Counted from the stretch's first letter, positions 12,960-24,935 are shown. The stretch is 64,000 nucleotides of DNA from Humulus lupulus (GCF_963169125.1 NC_084798.1:168545980-168609979); one strand, 5' to 3'. Notes: a model not told the origin generated them from the sequence alone. Numbers and translations are program-made.

Positions 12960-13765
12960 GCCTGGGGATTATATCGTTGTGGCCTATATCGACGACATGT
13001 CATCGCTATAGGTAATGACAAGTCATCACTGATATCAAACGCACTGTTTTACTCAAACAAAAATACACTACAGCGACAACATGCCGTCGCTGTCAGATAG
13101 TGAATAGTACACATATCCTCTCGTGTGCTACCCGTCTACTCTACAGCAACGACATGCCGTCACTCTAGGCAATGAAAATTTGACTTAAATTTTTTGGTGG
13201 TTCGCTTTCCCACATTTTTTTTGTCCTATTGCGACAACATGTTGTCACGATAGAGTACAAAATGACTGACCAGTGGATTAAATTGGATTCTATAGCGACG
13301 ACTAGGAATGAAAAATAGGCAACCAACTCTTGGCGGTTAAGTTTCCTCCCTGTCCTACAGTGACGACATGTCGTCGCTCTAGAATAACATATTTCCCTCC
13401 TTTTTTTCCACGATGACTCTATAGCAACGACAAGTCGTTGCTATAGGGGTGCACATAGGCAACCAACTCTGGGCGGTTTGAGTTCCCTGAGCATCCTACA
13501 GCAACGATAGGTCATCGCTATAGACAAACATATTTCCCTCCCTTTTTTTGACGAAAACCCTACAGCGACGACATGTCGTCGCCGTATAGTCACTTCTCGC
13601 CTCATGTTCCTACCAAATTCCTGATACCCTACAGTGATGACGCGTCGTCATTGTAGGGTACCAGGAATTTGGAGGACCTAATCGTGTGTTGTTGACAACC
13701 CTACGGTGACGACGACCTTGGAGTCGTCACAATAGATGTCATCCCTATAGAGTCTTTTTCTTGTA
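12960..13765. repeat. CACTA 1 right subterminal palindromic repeats
   Basis: More than ten copies of the CTACAGCGACGACATGTCGT / CGTCGCTGTAGG unit, in both orientations, spaced by 60-100 bases. Good copies lie near 13360-13380, 13560-13590 and 13630-13660. Density is higher than at the left end. Immediately left of it (12820-12960) is a GC-richer block that probably holds the element's promoter and leader. Confidence 0.8.
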
Positions 13766-14138
13766 GTAGGGTCCTAGGGGGAGTGAGCTTGGTCCTCATG
13801 TCTCCTCCCTCTCTTCAAAGCAACTCTTGGGCGCTGGCGTCTTTTTTGGCTTTCCTTATCATTTATCTATGCTGACATTAGTTGCTTAGTAAACAATAAA
13901 CTCCATGGAGGCTTGAGATCGCCCCCAAGCCCTAGGGAGGCTTGAGCTCGGCCCCAAGCCCTAGAGAGGCTTGAGCTCACCCCCAAGCTCTAGGGAAGCT
14001 TGAGCTTGTCCCCCAAGCCCTAGAGAGGCTTGTGCTTGCCCCCTAGCTCCAGGAAGGTTCGAGTTTGATCCCGAGGCTTTCCTATCTCTTGGGACTCCTC
14101 TTGGGTGCTTTAGTTGATGTGGAATTTGGACATCCACA

Positions 14139-15820
14139 CTTGCACCCCAGTCTATGAGAGGGCCTTTAGGTGTTCTTGTAGACTCTTTTTGTGCCATCTT
14201 TATAACATGCAATGTATAAGTGTGTTTATTTGTTTGTGAGATATAGAAAAGCTTTCTTCATGAGTGGTGATCCTTAGGACTCCTTTAAAGTATAATTAAT
14301 ATCAATCATTCCTTGGTACATATCCCATAGGTACCATTGGTGTACACAACATCGGGCCACACGAAGGAGTTTGAGCCAGACTACGCGGAGGGGCCCAAGA
14401 AGTAGCATCTAGCCATGGTGAGCCCTTGTGTGGTGCTCCTAAGGCATTGCCCTGTGTGGTTTGTGTGCATCAAACGCTTGACAGATTTCAAAGTGAAGAG
14501 TGCCTTAACAATTCTTTCTTGTAGCCCCTTCGTCTTGTTGACTTCTTCTTTATTATCAGCCGGTCGACTCGACCGTGAAGTCTACCAGTACTTGCTCATT
14601 AATTGATACCCTTGAAGAATAAGTGATGTCGAAAAAAGATCTATCTTTGGCCGGGGCGTAGAATGATCGACTTACTATCAAGATTCAGGGACTTGAGAAA
14701 CAACTTGATGAGGCCACACACAAGATAGGAATAGCTGTGGAGAATACTTCATCTTCGTCTAAGAGTAAGAAAAGGGTGGAAGCTAAAGTTCTTATATAGT
14801 GTTGGAAATAGAATCCTGGTTCCGACTTCTCCTCATTTGGTGACCACGATGTTACTAAGAGTTGCGAATGGAGTGCTCGTGGCAGGAAACCATGAAGTTT
14901 TTTCATGCGCTGTCTTTTGCTCCCATGTGTGGGCAGCTTCTATCTTTTTACTTTGATTTGGTTGTAATGCTACTTGACTTATTTTGCCTGAGAGGTTTTT
15001 CCAGCTCTCTTGTTTTCTTCATGATGAAATTTTAACAAGAACTGTTATGTCTTATGCTTATTTTGTGGCAGAACATTAACATGTCCTTATATGCACGTGG
15101 GCTTCTTATTAGCACTTCTTTATTTTGAAAGGGTTCCCCTTGGGACCTCTCCACTGCGTGTGATTCGTGTCTGTTGGTGCACATTGACTACTTGTAAGGA
15201 TATGTTGACCCTTTGGGTTCTTGCTATTCTTTTATATATTTTTGCACGCATGTTTTATTTTGTGCGAGAAGCGTCCTTCTCATCATTATGCATAGTATTA
15301 TTTTTGCAAGCGTCTTCTTCGAGACCATTTTTGCAAGTGTCTTCTTTGAGACCCTTTTCACAAGCGTCTTCTTTGGCACCTTTTTTGGGCTAGGTGACTT
15401 TGGTCGACCTAAGATTATTATGAGGACCCTTTTTGGTCCTTAAGATGATCTCCCCTTTGTTTGGGACCCTTATAAGGAGATGGTAATTGTGAAACCTCAT
15501 AAACACCTATTTTCAAGGCCCTTTTATTGATTGCGAGGGATTTTTTTGCAAAGACCTCCTTTATAAGGTCTTTTTTCCCTTGGTAAGGCGACTTGGTCGA
15601 TCTAGACTTATGGATCTCTTTGGGCTCCCCTTTTTCTTATGCGACGTGGTCCCTATGTAGGGTTGGTGTGTTTGTGAGGAGGTCGCTTTTGAGGGACCTT
15701 TTGACTTTCTTAGATTCTATAAGGGTAGCTAGTCCTTATAGATTCAAATGTTGTCTTATGAGATTCACCACTCATACATATATATTATAAGTATTATATA
15801 TATATACATATCTCACAAGG
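14139..15820. other. Interior of the LTR element, no recognisable gene
   Basis: Moderately AT-rich DNA right of the left LTR. A short plus-strand frame near 14625 (MSKKDLSLAG, then a stop, then IKIQGLEKQLDEATHKI) looks like a decayed coiled-coil protein of the kind found in retroelements, but it is too broken to name. At 15290-15370 a roughly 27-base word (GCGTCTTCTT.GAGACC.TTTT) repeats three or four times. Nothing else could be supported. Confidence 0.45.
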
Positions 15821-16120
15821 CCATGCACCTATTTTGCACTTGGCCAGGCGCCTATTGAGGCTAGCGAGGCTAGGCACCTATTTTGCACATGGCTCGGTGC
15901 CTCTTGAGGCTCGCAAGGCTAGACACCTATTTTTCACATGGATAGGTGGTTGTTGAGGCTCGTGAGGCTAGGCACCTATTTTGTACATGGCTAGGTGCCT
16001 ATTGAGGCTCGCAAGGCTAGGGACCTATTTTGCACATGGCTAGGTGCATGTTGAGCCTTGCGAGGCTAAGCACCTATTTTGCACATGGCTAGGTGCCTGG
16101 TGAGGTTGGGTCTAGTACCT
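15821..16120 (+). repeat. 49-base minisatellite, about six copies
   Basis: The word GCACCTATTTTGCACATGG recurs at 15825, 15874, 15923, 15972, 16021 and 16070, an exact 49-base spacing each time with scattered substitutions. Each unit also holds GGCTAGGTGCCTATTGAGGC and a GAGGCT.GC.AGGCTAG part. No insertions or deletions separate the copies, which suggests a recent expansion. Confidence 0.9.
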
Positions 16121-17100
16121 CCCAAGTGGTTGATGGGATCTATCTTGCCAAGCACTTTGTTTTTTGTTCTCTCATATACTCTTTGAAAATTCCAACTGAC
16201 AATGACAGTATGTGCGTCATATAAGTGTTCTTGGAGATGAGATATGTAATATATAAGATAGGTGTTTGACATTAGTAATAGTAGACAATGTGCAAGAGTA
16301 AGCACAATGTCATTTTCATATTACATCTTGGAGTCAGCTTGGCGACCTCTTTGGATCCTATCAAGATAAATTACATCTATCGAAAGCCAACTATGCTGAA
16401 ACTTTTGATTCCTTACGAGGCATAACTCAAATAATGAAAAAATACGACTACTACTTTATGGGGGCCAATTGAGATGACTTCTTTGGTTCCTAAGCAACTC
16501 AAATAAAGGGAGTCTTATCAGAGGTTATCCATGATGAATCCCACTAGCTTCTCCTTGAAGCCTTCTTGTAGACCTCTTCCAATATTCAACTTGATCAACG
16601 ACTTCCCTATCACAACGATCTCTTCTACTCAGAGTCTTCAGACGTATTGGTAAAATGATAATTGGAGGAAGGTTTGATTTCCCTAACATGCAAGTTCTGG
16701 TATTTGCAAGTTTTGGATAATGGAAGTTCCTTGGATATAACATTCCCTTTTTTTTTTTTACCATTTTTCTTTTATACATAAGGAATTTGCATTCCGGTAT
16801 TATTTTTTTATTTAAGTGCCTCCAAATTAGCAAAATCAAAATCATTTGTACTTATCTCTTAACACATGATTAGTTGTAAAACTAATGAAAATTAATTACA
16901 TGACCGTGTATTGGTTTGAGTATATGTTCAACAAAGATTTGACTTCGATTCATGTCAATAAAAAAACTTTGACTTCGAGTTGATAAGTGGGACAAGCCAA
17001 ATAAAAATGATGTGAATGATTTTTTTTTTGATATTTAGTTATTAACGTAAAAATAATTAACTTTGTTAAATAAAAGAATGACTTAATAATAATCAACCTA
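16121..17100. other. Spacer between minisatellite and CACTA 2
   Basis: AT-rich DNA inside the LTR element. No frame with recognisable domains. The last three bases, CTA at 17098-17100, form the left copy of the suspected target duplication of the next element. Confidence 0.5.
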
Positions 17101-17780
17101 CACTACAAGAAAAAATGCTTTTAATAACACTGAAAATGTGTTATCAAAACATACGATAACACTTTCTGATGTGTTAAGACCGACTATGTTATCGTAGGTC
17201 AGGGTACTTTACATAACACTTTATCAGTGTTATACAGATGTGTTATTGTACTGTCAACAATAACACACTTTCTGTGTTATTTTAATATATAGATAAGTGT
17301 TTAATTATGTTATTTATAGTCGATTATATAACACATTTCAATACTTATAAATTGGTGTTATACTACACTTTAGTATAACACTTTTTTGTGTTATACTACA
17401 CTTTAGTATAACACATTTTTTGTGTTATACTAAAAAGTATCGCTGCCCAGAGACAGTCCCCCATCCAACACTAAAGCAAAGAGCAAAGAGTAGTCCCTGT
17501 GGGGCAACCAGCCAGCAAAGGATCCGGGGTTTTCATTGACCAGCGATCAGAAAGCGGTCAAAGTCAGGTCAGACCGAGCTGGTTGAGCAGCAGGAGGAGA
17601 ATCGGTCTAATCTCAGGGAAACCACAGTCGGAGTCATAAGGAAAGTAACACATTATTTGTGTTATACTACACTTTAGTATAACACATTATTTATGTTATA
17701 TAATGAAGTTTGCATAACACAATTCTTTGCATAAAAAGTGTTATTGTAATAGATATTATAACACAATTTTTGTATTATTT
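17101..17780. repeat. CACTA 2 left subterminal repeats (TGTGTTAT / ATAACACA)
   Basis: TGTGTTAT or its complement occurs well over a dozen times, in pairs forming hairpins such as TAGTATAACACATTTTTTGT with GTTATACTA. The longer word ATACTACACTTTAGTATAACAC is repeated at about 17358-17380, 17391-17413 and 17662-17684. The array is interrupted at about 17446-17645 by an unrelated GC-richer block. Confidence 0.75.
17446..17645. other. GC-richer block inside the subterminal array
   Basis: About 200 bases (CGCTGCCCAGAGACAGTCCC at the left to CCACAGTCGGAGTCATAAGG at the right) break the AT-rich repeat array of CACTA 2. Composition and word use differ sharply from both sides, and the same TAACAC repeat resumes afterwards. 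It is probably a captured or inserted piece. I do not recognise it and see no clean open frame through its whole length. Confidence 0.5.
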
Positions 17781-17789
17781 TAATATTTT

Positions 17790-19257
17790 GATAAGTTTAA
17801 ATTCTCATTATATATTTCATTTATTTATCACTAATTTATTCTATTATATTTTAATTTTTTTATATAATTAAAATTAACTTTCTAATATATACTAGCATCA
17901 TCAAATGAACTTGATTTTCAAATAACAAAAAGTAAAAACATTCAACATTGTATTAACAATCCACAAATTAGTTTAAAACATTCAACATTGTCATCAACAA
18001 CAAAAATTTCTTTAAGTATTCAAGTAGTCTTAAATCTTCAACATATTGAAAAGTTACTACTTTCAGCACAAAATATTCTACTGCTGCCCAACACAAAGCC
18101 TTCAAAATTAAGTATCATTTTCTATTTCGCTTGTCACATCTGCAAAATAAACAAAAAAAATATTTTATTGTTATTATCTAGCATCACAAATTACTTCAAG
18201 AAAAATGTTACGGAAATTATTTCCAAGAAAGGACACCACATACAAAAGATAATCACAAATGTAAAGCCAAGGACAATAAAAAATGCGAATACAAAAGCAC
18301 TGGAAATTCCTTCTGATTTCTCTTTTCCAAAAAAAGAAAAATTTCTACCAAACTTTATAATGTATTTCCAAACTAAAAAAAGTCAAGGACCCAATTTAAT
18401 TGAACACAGAAATCAAATCCCTTTTATAAAGAATAAACTAAGCAACATTGATGATATAATTGTTTCACAAGTACTATTTTTCTCTACTGTATGCACACAA
18501 AGCTTGATTAATTAATAGTAAGAAATCAATTATATAGAAAGCTCAACCAATGATATATACATACAATGAGTTTTCTAAATATTGAATGTTCAGCTACGTA
18601 CCTACAGCTTCTGTTTGTTTTGATAGGGTGCTGAAAGAGGTTAGATTTGGGCACCTTGGCTTAGATAATATTGCAGCAGTGACTAATTTAAAGAGACTGA
18701 GAATTGGACTATCTCTACCATCTTGAGAATGTAATACTTCCCCATCAGCACTGGGAAGTAAACCCAGCCAAGGGGCTATTTACATGAAGTGCCAGGTATC
18801 TACTTCTCTCTGTTCAGCATCTGAGATAGCAACAATAAGATTCAAGTGGCCAGAAACACTTTTTTCAACTTTAACTAACCAATTAGATGATATACATCAT
18901 GATTCAGGCATCTCCAGTTCATTTTGAAGACTTCAGTAAAATTATAGCAAAAGCAAGGACACCGGCAACCTTAATTTTATAAACAAACTCTAAAGAAAAG
19001 TCCTCAAGTTCAAGTATAAAGACATCATGTACCTGCCACACCTCCATAAAAAGGAAGCAATCTAATGGACTTTGGCAATGATTCTTGCAATCCAGTGATC
19101 ATTGGTTCAAGTGTTGATAGCTGAAGCAAGCAGGAAGAGATCATTATGCTAAATAAAAGATATCAAGAGCTACGTTAGATTTAAATAAATATTTTAATAT
19201 AATGCCATGTAACCATAACATCACCAAACTAAAGTTCAACACCACAGAAAGAAATAC
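17790..19257. other. CACTA 2 interior, no identified gene
   Basis: AT-rich DNA. The frame at 17988-18515 is long but of very biased composition and shows no domain. At 18625-18720 a plus-strand stretch (GHLGLDNIAAVTNLKRLRIG) looks like a piece of real coding sequence, possibly leucine-rich, but it is short and I cannot assign it. Confidence 0.4.
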
Positions 19258-20095
19258 CTGCTGCCGCCGTGAAGTTGAGAACCGAACCAGCCAGCCCTGC
19301 GCCCAGCCACCGTCCCTACCGAGCCCCTCCCTATACATCATTAAAACACGAACTTGTTCCACTTTATGAGCTTCCAATACTTCGAGTTTGCTCCTTTCAA
19401 GATCACTTTAAAATTTTGTGATACTCTCAGATTTTGTTTCAATAGCTCCCAATATGTCTTCCATCTGCTTTTGCACATCTTCAAAAGCTGCACCAGCAGC
19501 TCTCTGGGAGTATAAATTATAAGGCAAATGGTTATCTATTAAAGTGTCAATATGAATATAGATAGTGCATGCTATATACAGAATAATTGATACAAAAAAA
19601 AAAAACAGTGGTACAAAGCCATATCCGACAATAGTATAATATATATTTATATATAAATTAATATAGTACAAACAAAAAACACATGTATTTCAACAAATAT
19701 ATATATTTATTAATATGAAACTGAAAACTCAAAACCATAGATGAGATTTTGAGAGACGCACAGAGAAGAAGAACATGACAGCTGGTAGGGCACTTGTTCT
19801 TGCTTATGGTTGGCAACAAAGAAAAATAGAGACTAAGAAAGTTGTATATGGTTCCAATCCAAGCATTTAAAAATTAACAGAAAGAAATATAGGCAGAATA
19901 CTGCTAGTAATATCATCAGAAATGACAAATGATACTACTTCAAGGGTAAAAAAAAAATAACATAACATTCAAAAAATGCACCTCTGTTTCATTGGCTGGC
20001 GAGCATTGTAAACTGAAATCCATTGTGTCGCTGGAACACCTAGATGAACCTTCTTCCTTGGTTGCCCATCATCATCTTCTGCAATATTCAATCTA
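19258..20095 (-). pseudogene. Two-exon gene fragment, predicted coiled coil, unidentified
   Basis: One exon lies at 19503-19258 with an AG acceptor and GT donor; a preceding exon ends with a GT donor after 19982. The two join in frame through ANETE to RAAGAAFEDVQKQMEDILG. The product is a charged heptad-type helix (ESITKF, stop, SDLERSKLEVLEAHKVEQVRV), then a Gly/Arg-rich part. The in-frame TAA near 19406 sits where a Glu or Gln would be expected in the helix, so the copy is dead. I do not recognise the parent gene. The kept introns show it was copied from genomic DNA. Confidence 0.5.
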
Positions 20096-20099
20096 CCCC

Positions 20100-21715
20100 A
20101 TTTTTGTCCAACTTGGCTAATAATCTAACAATAATTACATTGAAATAAGAGCATAAATAAGGTATAATTAATAAGCATGTGTTAAAGTAATTAACAAATA
20201 CAAACTAAGCACTGAGCAGTGTACACTTTTGTATTGAATTGAATGAATACAGAATACAAGTGGCACCAATATATACATGCCACAAAGAAGAATCAAGAAA
20301 AGTAAGATACAGTTCTATACTTAAATAAACTATATGTTTCAACTAATTTAGGGATATAAGGTCCAGTACTAAGCTCAAAATTACTCTCAATAACTTAACT
20401 AAACTAACCGATTTAACTATATTATATATATATATAAGGTCTAGTGCTAAGATTAAAGTATGTGCTATACTTACTAATGGTGACTTTGTACTGTACAGGC
20501 ATTACAGTCTCAGACTCCAAATGAAACTCTAAAAGCTCTAAGCTAGAGTATAAACAGTCAACTAGAAAATATTGAAGAAAGACATTTTCCCAAGTTAACA
20601 GTTAGAAAAAGAATATTATTACATACCAACCAGTTATCCATGAGGCAAATGGTGACCACACACTTTATCTACCTCATACCAGCCAGCCAGCCAGATATCT
20701 TTCTCTTTCTCTTCAAAATTTTATTTCTGCCTCATAGAAACCTTCCACACACTTCACAGATTAGATAGAAAATTCATTTCTTATCTTCTCCTAAAAAAAA
20801 GCTAAAAAATTGTTATTGTTAAATACAAAGTTTGTAATAAAGATCAGATCAGGCTACAAAAACAGTGCCAGTCCTTGAGGTTTTGCTAGGAGTAGAGTCC
20901 TTATTGGTCTATGTTTAATAGAGGGATCTGCTACTCATTTTTCAGTTCTTTTGTTTTGCTTCATCAAACTCAATTTGCTCTTGTTTTTCTTTCTTTTTGC
21001 TTGAGCAAAACATGCATGAGAGTTAATAACCATATATATATTACCTTTATTAGTTATATTCAAAGGTATCATGTAGAGTTATTAATGACCGAATATTACT
21101 TGTGTATTCCACAAATACTCTACATGGCTATCTATCTAAATGGAATTTTAACAAATTTGACCATATATTATAAACAAGGTAGCAGACAAAAGTGAAAGAA
21201 AAACAAATGAATAAACTTAAACAGTACACAAATAGAAAACATTCAAACTCAGATTTAGAGCATTGATCTCTTTCATATTTATAGAATACCAATAAAGCAA
21301 CAACAAATGACATGATAACACCAGTTATATACACATATCAAGAAAAATGCTCTGTATGTGCATGTTAAAAAATTCCCATCCAATTCACACAAACCATGTC
21401 TTATGGTCGATTCTAAAATATATTCACAAGAACAATGCATCTGTTCTGTTCAAAATTTCCAGGTATGCTTAAAAATATCTATATTGTACGTGTCTTCAAA
21501 ATCAGTATTTTCTTTAAGTTCTATTCGGTTTCAAATGAATTTTAATGTTATGCCATGAATGTTGGCTAACCCTCAATGGTAATTGTTACTTTGTTAGAAT
21601 AAAAACTTGTCAATTTCTTTATAGACCATATACTTCTTGGATTTGCAAGGTCAAAATATTACTCAGCTAAAATATTACATTAATAGAGGAATGAAGTAAG
21701 GGTAGAGACTCTTAC
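20100..21715. other. CACTA 2 interior, AT-rich
   Basis: No supported coding region. CCAGCCAGCCAGCCAG near 20678 is a short simple repeat. The short frames here have low-complexity composition and are probably chance. Confidence 0.45.
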
Positions 21716-21981
21716 CATAAAATGCTCTCCACTTGCAAATGTAAAAGCCAATTAAAATCATCCCATAAGTTAATCCATTCAAAATAGCTATAATTATCAA
21801 TGCTCTCTTCACCTTAAGATCAGCTCTTTCTTTTCCTAAATAAATTTTTGGAGCAAGAAAAGAAAATATTAATGAATTAATATAGAAGGAAGGGAATTTG
21901 AACTTGATAAGGAACTAAAATTTTCAACCTGTAATCTGTACCAGTTGTTTTTCAAGAATGACCTCTCTCTTGTGTCCAACA
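21716..21981 (-). pseudogene. Two-exon fragment of an unidentified membrane protein gene
   Basis: Exon 21981-21929 (53 bases) and exon 21835-21716 (120 bases) have intact AG acceptors and GT donors and matching phases. They read VGHKREVILEKQLVQIT, then GKERADLKVKR and a single clear membrane helix (ALIIIAILNGLTYGMILIGF), ending CKWRAFY. No stop interrupts the joined frame. The pattern, a charged helix, one transmembrane segment and a short basic tail, suggests an internal part of a membrane-anchored protein. I cannot name the family. It lies within the group of same-strand captured exons. Confidence 0.55.
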
Positions 21982-22506
21982 CTACAATCAGTAAAAAAAA
22001 AAAAATCAGTGGAAATAGATCAATCACAACAATCGGGGAATAGAAAACGCATAATATAAAGGTGAATACAGCAAGGTCAAGCTCTATTAAATATATCTTC
22101 GATTGTATATTTAGGAAGGCACCACTAATCAGTAAATAACTAACTTCATGAGCTCTAACACCAATGAAATTGTATACATTTAAGTTCTTTGCAATAAGAA
22201 TCATATCAACAAAAACCACAGAAAGAATCATATCAACAAAACCAGAAAACTCATAATAGAACATAAGATACTGAGAGAAACATATACCAAGTGTTAGCAA
22301 TTGTTCTTGAACATAGCTTTTTAACATATGGATACTTATTAAAACCCTCATTTACTTCTGGCCTAATGATTGAGATCACATCTATACAAAATAAAAAATA
22401 CTAACTATATGCTCAAACCAAGAAACAAGTAAAATAAAAAATTATCCAACTGTTAATTCTTAATATTCAAACATCATATTCTAATTTCAAGAAGATTCAT
22501 ACTAAC

Positions 22507-22645
22507 CAGGACATATTGGAAGCACTACAATTGACATTCCAACAAATGCCAAGGCAACAGTCCGCCCAGCCAGCTCTTCAAGACCATCTGTTAAATTAAC
22601 TCTGTTTCCCATAGAAACAAGACAAAATGAGGTCAACCAGTACCC
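22507..22645 (-). pseudogene. Exon fragment of a MraY homologue (phospho-N-acetylmuramoyl-pentapeptide-transferase)
   Basis: The frame reads [20 protein letters not shown] then [14 protein letters not shown] and [13 protein letters not shown], ending in a GT donor after 22507. Plant nuclear MraY homologues, plastid proteins related to the bacterial peptidoglycan lipid I synthase, carry NLTDGLDGLAGGTAALAF at this place. The conserved Asp-Gly of GLDGL is replaced by Glu-Glu and the following Gly-Gly by Gly-Arg, so this copy has lost conserved active-site-region residues. An in-frame stop lies just upstream of GYW, so the left limit is approximate. Confidence 0.75.
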
Positions 22646-23566
22646 ATTTTATTCAGGGAACAAAACAAGCTATCAAATGAGACAGAGATGAAAATTTTGA
22701 TACTTCTCCTACCATAATTCTTGGAGTGAAAATATGTTGAAACTTTCGGTTTTAGTATTTAAAACTAATAGCTGAAGTATTTTAGTATTTAACCAAGCTA
22801 GTTTTTATTAATTTCTAGTTCCAGCTATTAACCCAAAAGATTATATACACATATAAATATATTAAGCAAAAGTTGTAAATATGAGCAGAAAAAAATTCTG
22901 AGACATATATGTCATTAGCAAGACAGAACATAGTGTTTCCTGAGTAGAATATGTGTGCATATACACATATACAGACATATGTATTTTTATCTCCCATTTC
23001 TAATTTAATTAAATAAAATCTGATTTAATGTCAACTATTGCTTATTTTTTTCAAATATTTTCAACATTGAGTTTTTAAAAATAAAAACACCAATATTATT
23101 ACAAAAATGTATAGAGAGGCTTTGTAAGGGTTTTCTCATTGTATTTTGTAGGGGTTCTAAGTGAAGTAAGATTGCTTGTTTTTTTTTCCTGGGATTGATT
23201 TTTAAGTGTCTTCAAACTCAATATTTCCATAGTTTCTTATTTAGATAACTATTGATAAACATGACTTGTATATATTATTTATGTCTTAATAATACAATGG
23301 CTTCAGTTTTATCATGTTTTGACTCTTTCTTGTTAACTAAAGTTTAGATGAGCTACATGTACCACAAGAATAAGACTAAAAAAATAAGACCACAAAAACA
23401 AATCAATAAATAACAAGAACAAATAATGAGAAGTAAGAAAGATACATGGCTAATGGATTTAGAATATCATCCCTATACATGCCATCCCTTGTAAACCACT
23501 AAGGCAAGTTGAGTAGAAAGAAGGGAAAACATACACACACACAGAGTAGGGCAGAGATATTCTTAC

Positions 23567-23647
23567 AATAGGATGTGCCAGCAGCTCGCCAAAGTTGTAG
23601 ATATTATCCCCAAGCAGTACTGAAAGTGATAAACCAAATGCCAAGTC
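23567..23647 (-). pseudogene. RPN9 (26S proteasome lid subunit) exon, downstream fragment
   Basis: An 81-base exon with AG acceptor and GT donor reads DLAFGLSLSVLLGDNIYNFG and ends GELLAHPI. GDNIYNFGELLAHPI is the hallmark of RPN9/PSMD13, a non-ATPase lid subunit of the proteasome. It continues in phase 0 from the exon at 25060-24936. Within the stretch, AFGLSLSVLL differs from the common AFDLSLAALL. The following exons of RPN9 were not found. Confidence 0.85.
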
Positions 23648-23779
23648 CTAAAAAATTGTACAAAAAAATCAAAATACTGAAACTAACAGCCAAAACAGCT
23701 GGAAAAGTTTAATGCATGTTGTTGGTCAAACAAAATTTCTATAAAGAGGCTCCAATTTAGAGAATACATTTTAAAAAAA

Positions 23780-23905
23780 TATGAATTTATTCTTTTGCCA
23801 GCTAGCCATAAATTAACCTTGTATGATTGTATCACAAGATTCACAATACAAGAAGACCACATAAGTTTATTCTTTTGCCAGCTGGCCATAAATTAACCTT
23901 TTAAA
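23780..23905. repeat. Short direct repeat around RPN9 intron
   Basis: TTTATTCTTTTGCCAGCTAG followed by CCATAAATTAACCTT occurs at about 23787-23821 and, with one difference, at about 23866-23900. The two copies of about 35 bases are 79 bases apart, a small tandem-type duplication. Confidence 0.7.
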
Positions 23906-24467
23906 CTATTTTAATTTCCTATCAGTCACTAACTCCAACGTGATATATTAGTGTTAATTAGTTTTTAGAAACTTAATACTTTGTTACTTTTAAAAATATG
24001 TCTTATTGTTTTGATAACATTCGTAGCCTCATTACTTTAGTAATTTATTATTTTAATTTTACTTATATTTTAGTAACTTTAATATTTTCGAAAAGGTAAC
24101 TTATTATTTCAGTTACTCTTTAGTAACTTATTGTATCCACTACTTTTCAAAACCAAATATGTAATAGATAAATATTAACTTATCCACCTGACTGGCTATG
24201 TAAGCAGAAAAGAAAAACAAACAGAGTGATATGTCCAAAAGTAAAAAAATATAAACACATTTTCATTACTTCAAAAGCGTTATTGTACAGTTTGGTAAAA
24301 GATATATACTGTAGAAAACATGAAGAAGAAGAAACTATATAGATCATCCTAGTTTCTACACAAAACAATAACATAAAGAAAGATTATAACATAAAAACAC
24401 AGTGAACTCAACAAAGCCTTTAAAACTTCCTCATCTCATTTAAGAGGAATATGATTAATTCCTGAGA

Positions 24468-24661
24468 CTATTGCAAAGCATTTAAAATTGAATAAATAAA
24501 GTCCAAGAAGCCTGTTCCCTTAAGAATATCTTTACTAGTCAATAGCTCAAAATCCAACAACAGCAAGAACCCAATTACAGCTGCCTTCCCATTTATAATC
24601 TCATTCTTCCCTATGAAACCAAATCCTCCTGAGCTCTCATCAACTACCATCCTTACCTATC
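24468..24661 (-). pseudogene. Last exon of a light-harvesting-like (LHC-like / LIL or stress-enhanced) protein gene
   Basis: After an AG acceptor the frame reads FGFIGKNEIINGKAAVIGF, continues LLLLDFELLT, then GTGFLDFIYSILNALQ and stop. NEIINGKAAVIGFLLLLDFE matches the conserved chlorophyll-binding helix of the LHC superfamily (E..NG.AA.IGF), as in one- and two-helix plastid thylakoid proteins. Only this terminal exon is present. It sits between the two RPN9 exons on the same strand, which is not a natural arrangement for either gene. Which LIL or SEP member it came from is not clear. Confidence 0.6.
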
Positions 24662-24935
24662 AAGCACACCAGAATTGATGATTATAGTAGCCTATATATA
24701 TATATAGACTATGTATAAATCTTATCAAATATGTAACAGTTAAAAATTCCAGCATTTTTTGTAATTATTTAGCATGATAGCTTATGTATTTGATATTATA
24801 TCTATAGTCTAGAAGCCATTTTACAAAATATCATCAAAACATACCAGTTTACAAGATAATGTTACAAAAATATGTATATTCCCAAAAGATGTTGATGCTT
24901 ATATGTACATTAACTTAACATGAAGTAACACTTAC

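Larger units (their letters stand above)
7030..13768 (-). mobile_element. CACTA (En/Spm) transposon 1, defective
   Basis: The ends are a perfect 20-base inverted repeat, ACTACAAGAAAAAGACTCTA, at 7031-7050 and its complement ending at 13767. The outermost base is T/A where the superfamily normally has C/G. The flanks GGA and GGG would be a 3-base target duplication with one mismatch. Subterminal regions at both ends are packed with palindromic repeats (see separate entries). Inside, on the minus strand, are two decayed genes in the usual En/Spm order: a TNPD-like gene at 11676-9490 and a Transposase_24 (TNPA-like) gene at 9292-7674. The element is unlikely to move by itself, because the transposase core is deleted and stops are frequent. 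Confidence 0.85.
6189..14138 (-). repeat. Left LTR, split by the first CACTA element
   Basis: LTR sequence occupies 6189-7029 and 13769-14138; between them lies the CACTA element. Sequence just outside the insertion, GAGCTC.CCC on the left and GGTCCT.AGGG on the right, matches the uninterrupted sister LTR near 29073-29098, which shows what the empty site looked like. A minus-strand TATA motif CTATAAATAG is at 6416-6407. The end part carries several diverged copies of a GAGGCTTGAGCTCGCCCCCAA-type tandem word of about 26-30 bases. Confidence 0.75.

Noticed and set aside
17988..18515. 175-codon plus-strand frame in CACTA 2
   Set aside because: Composition is dominated by Lys, Ile, Asn and Ser as expected for AT-rich DNA, and no domain or splice context is visible.
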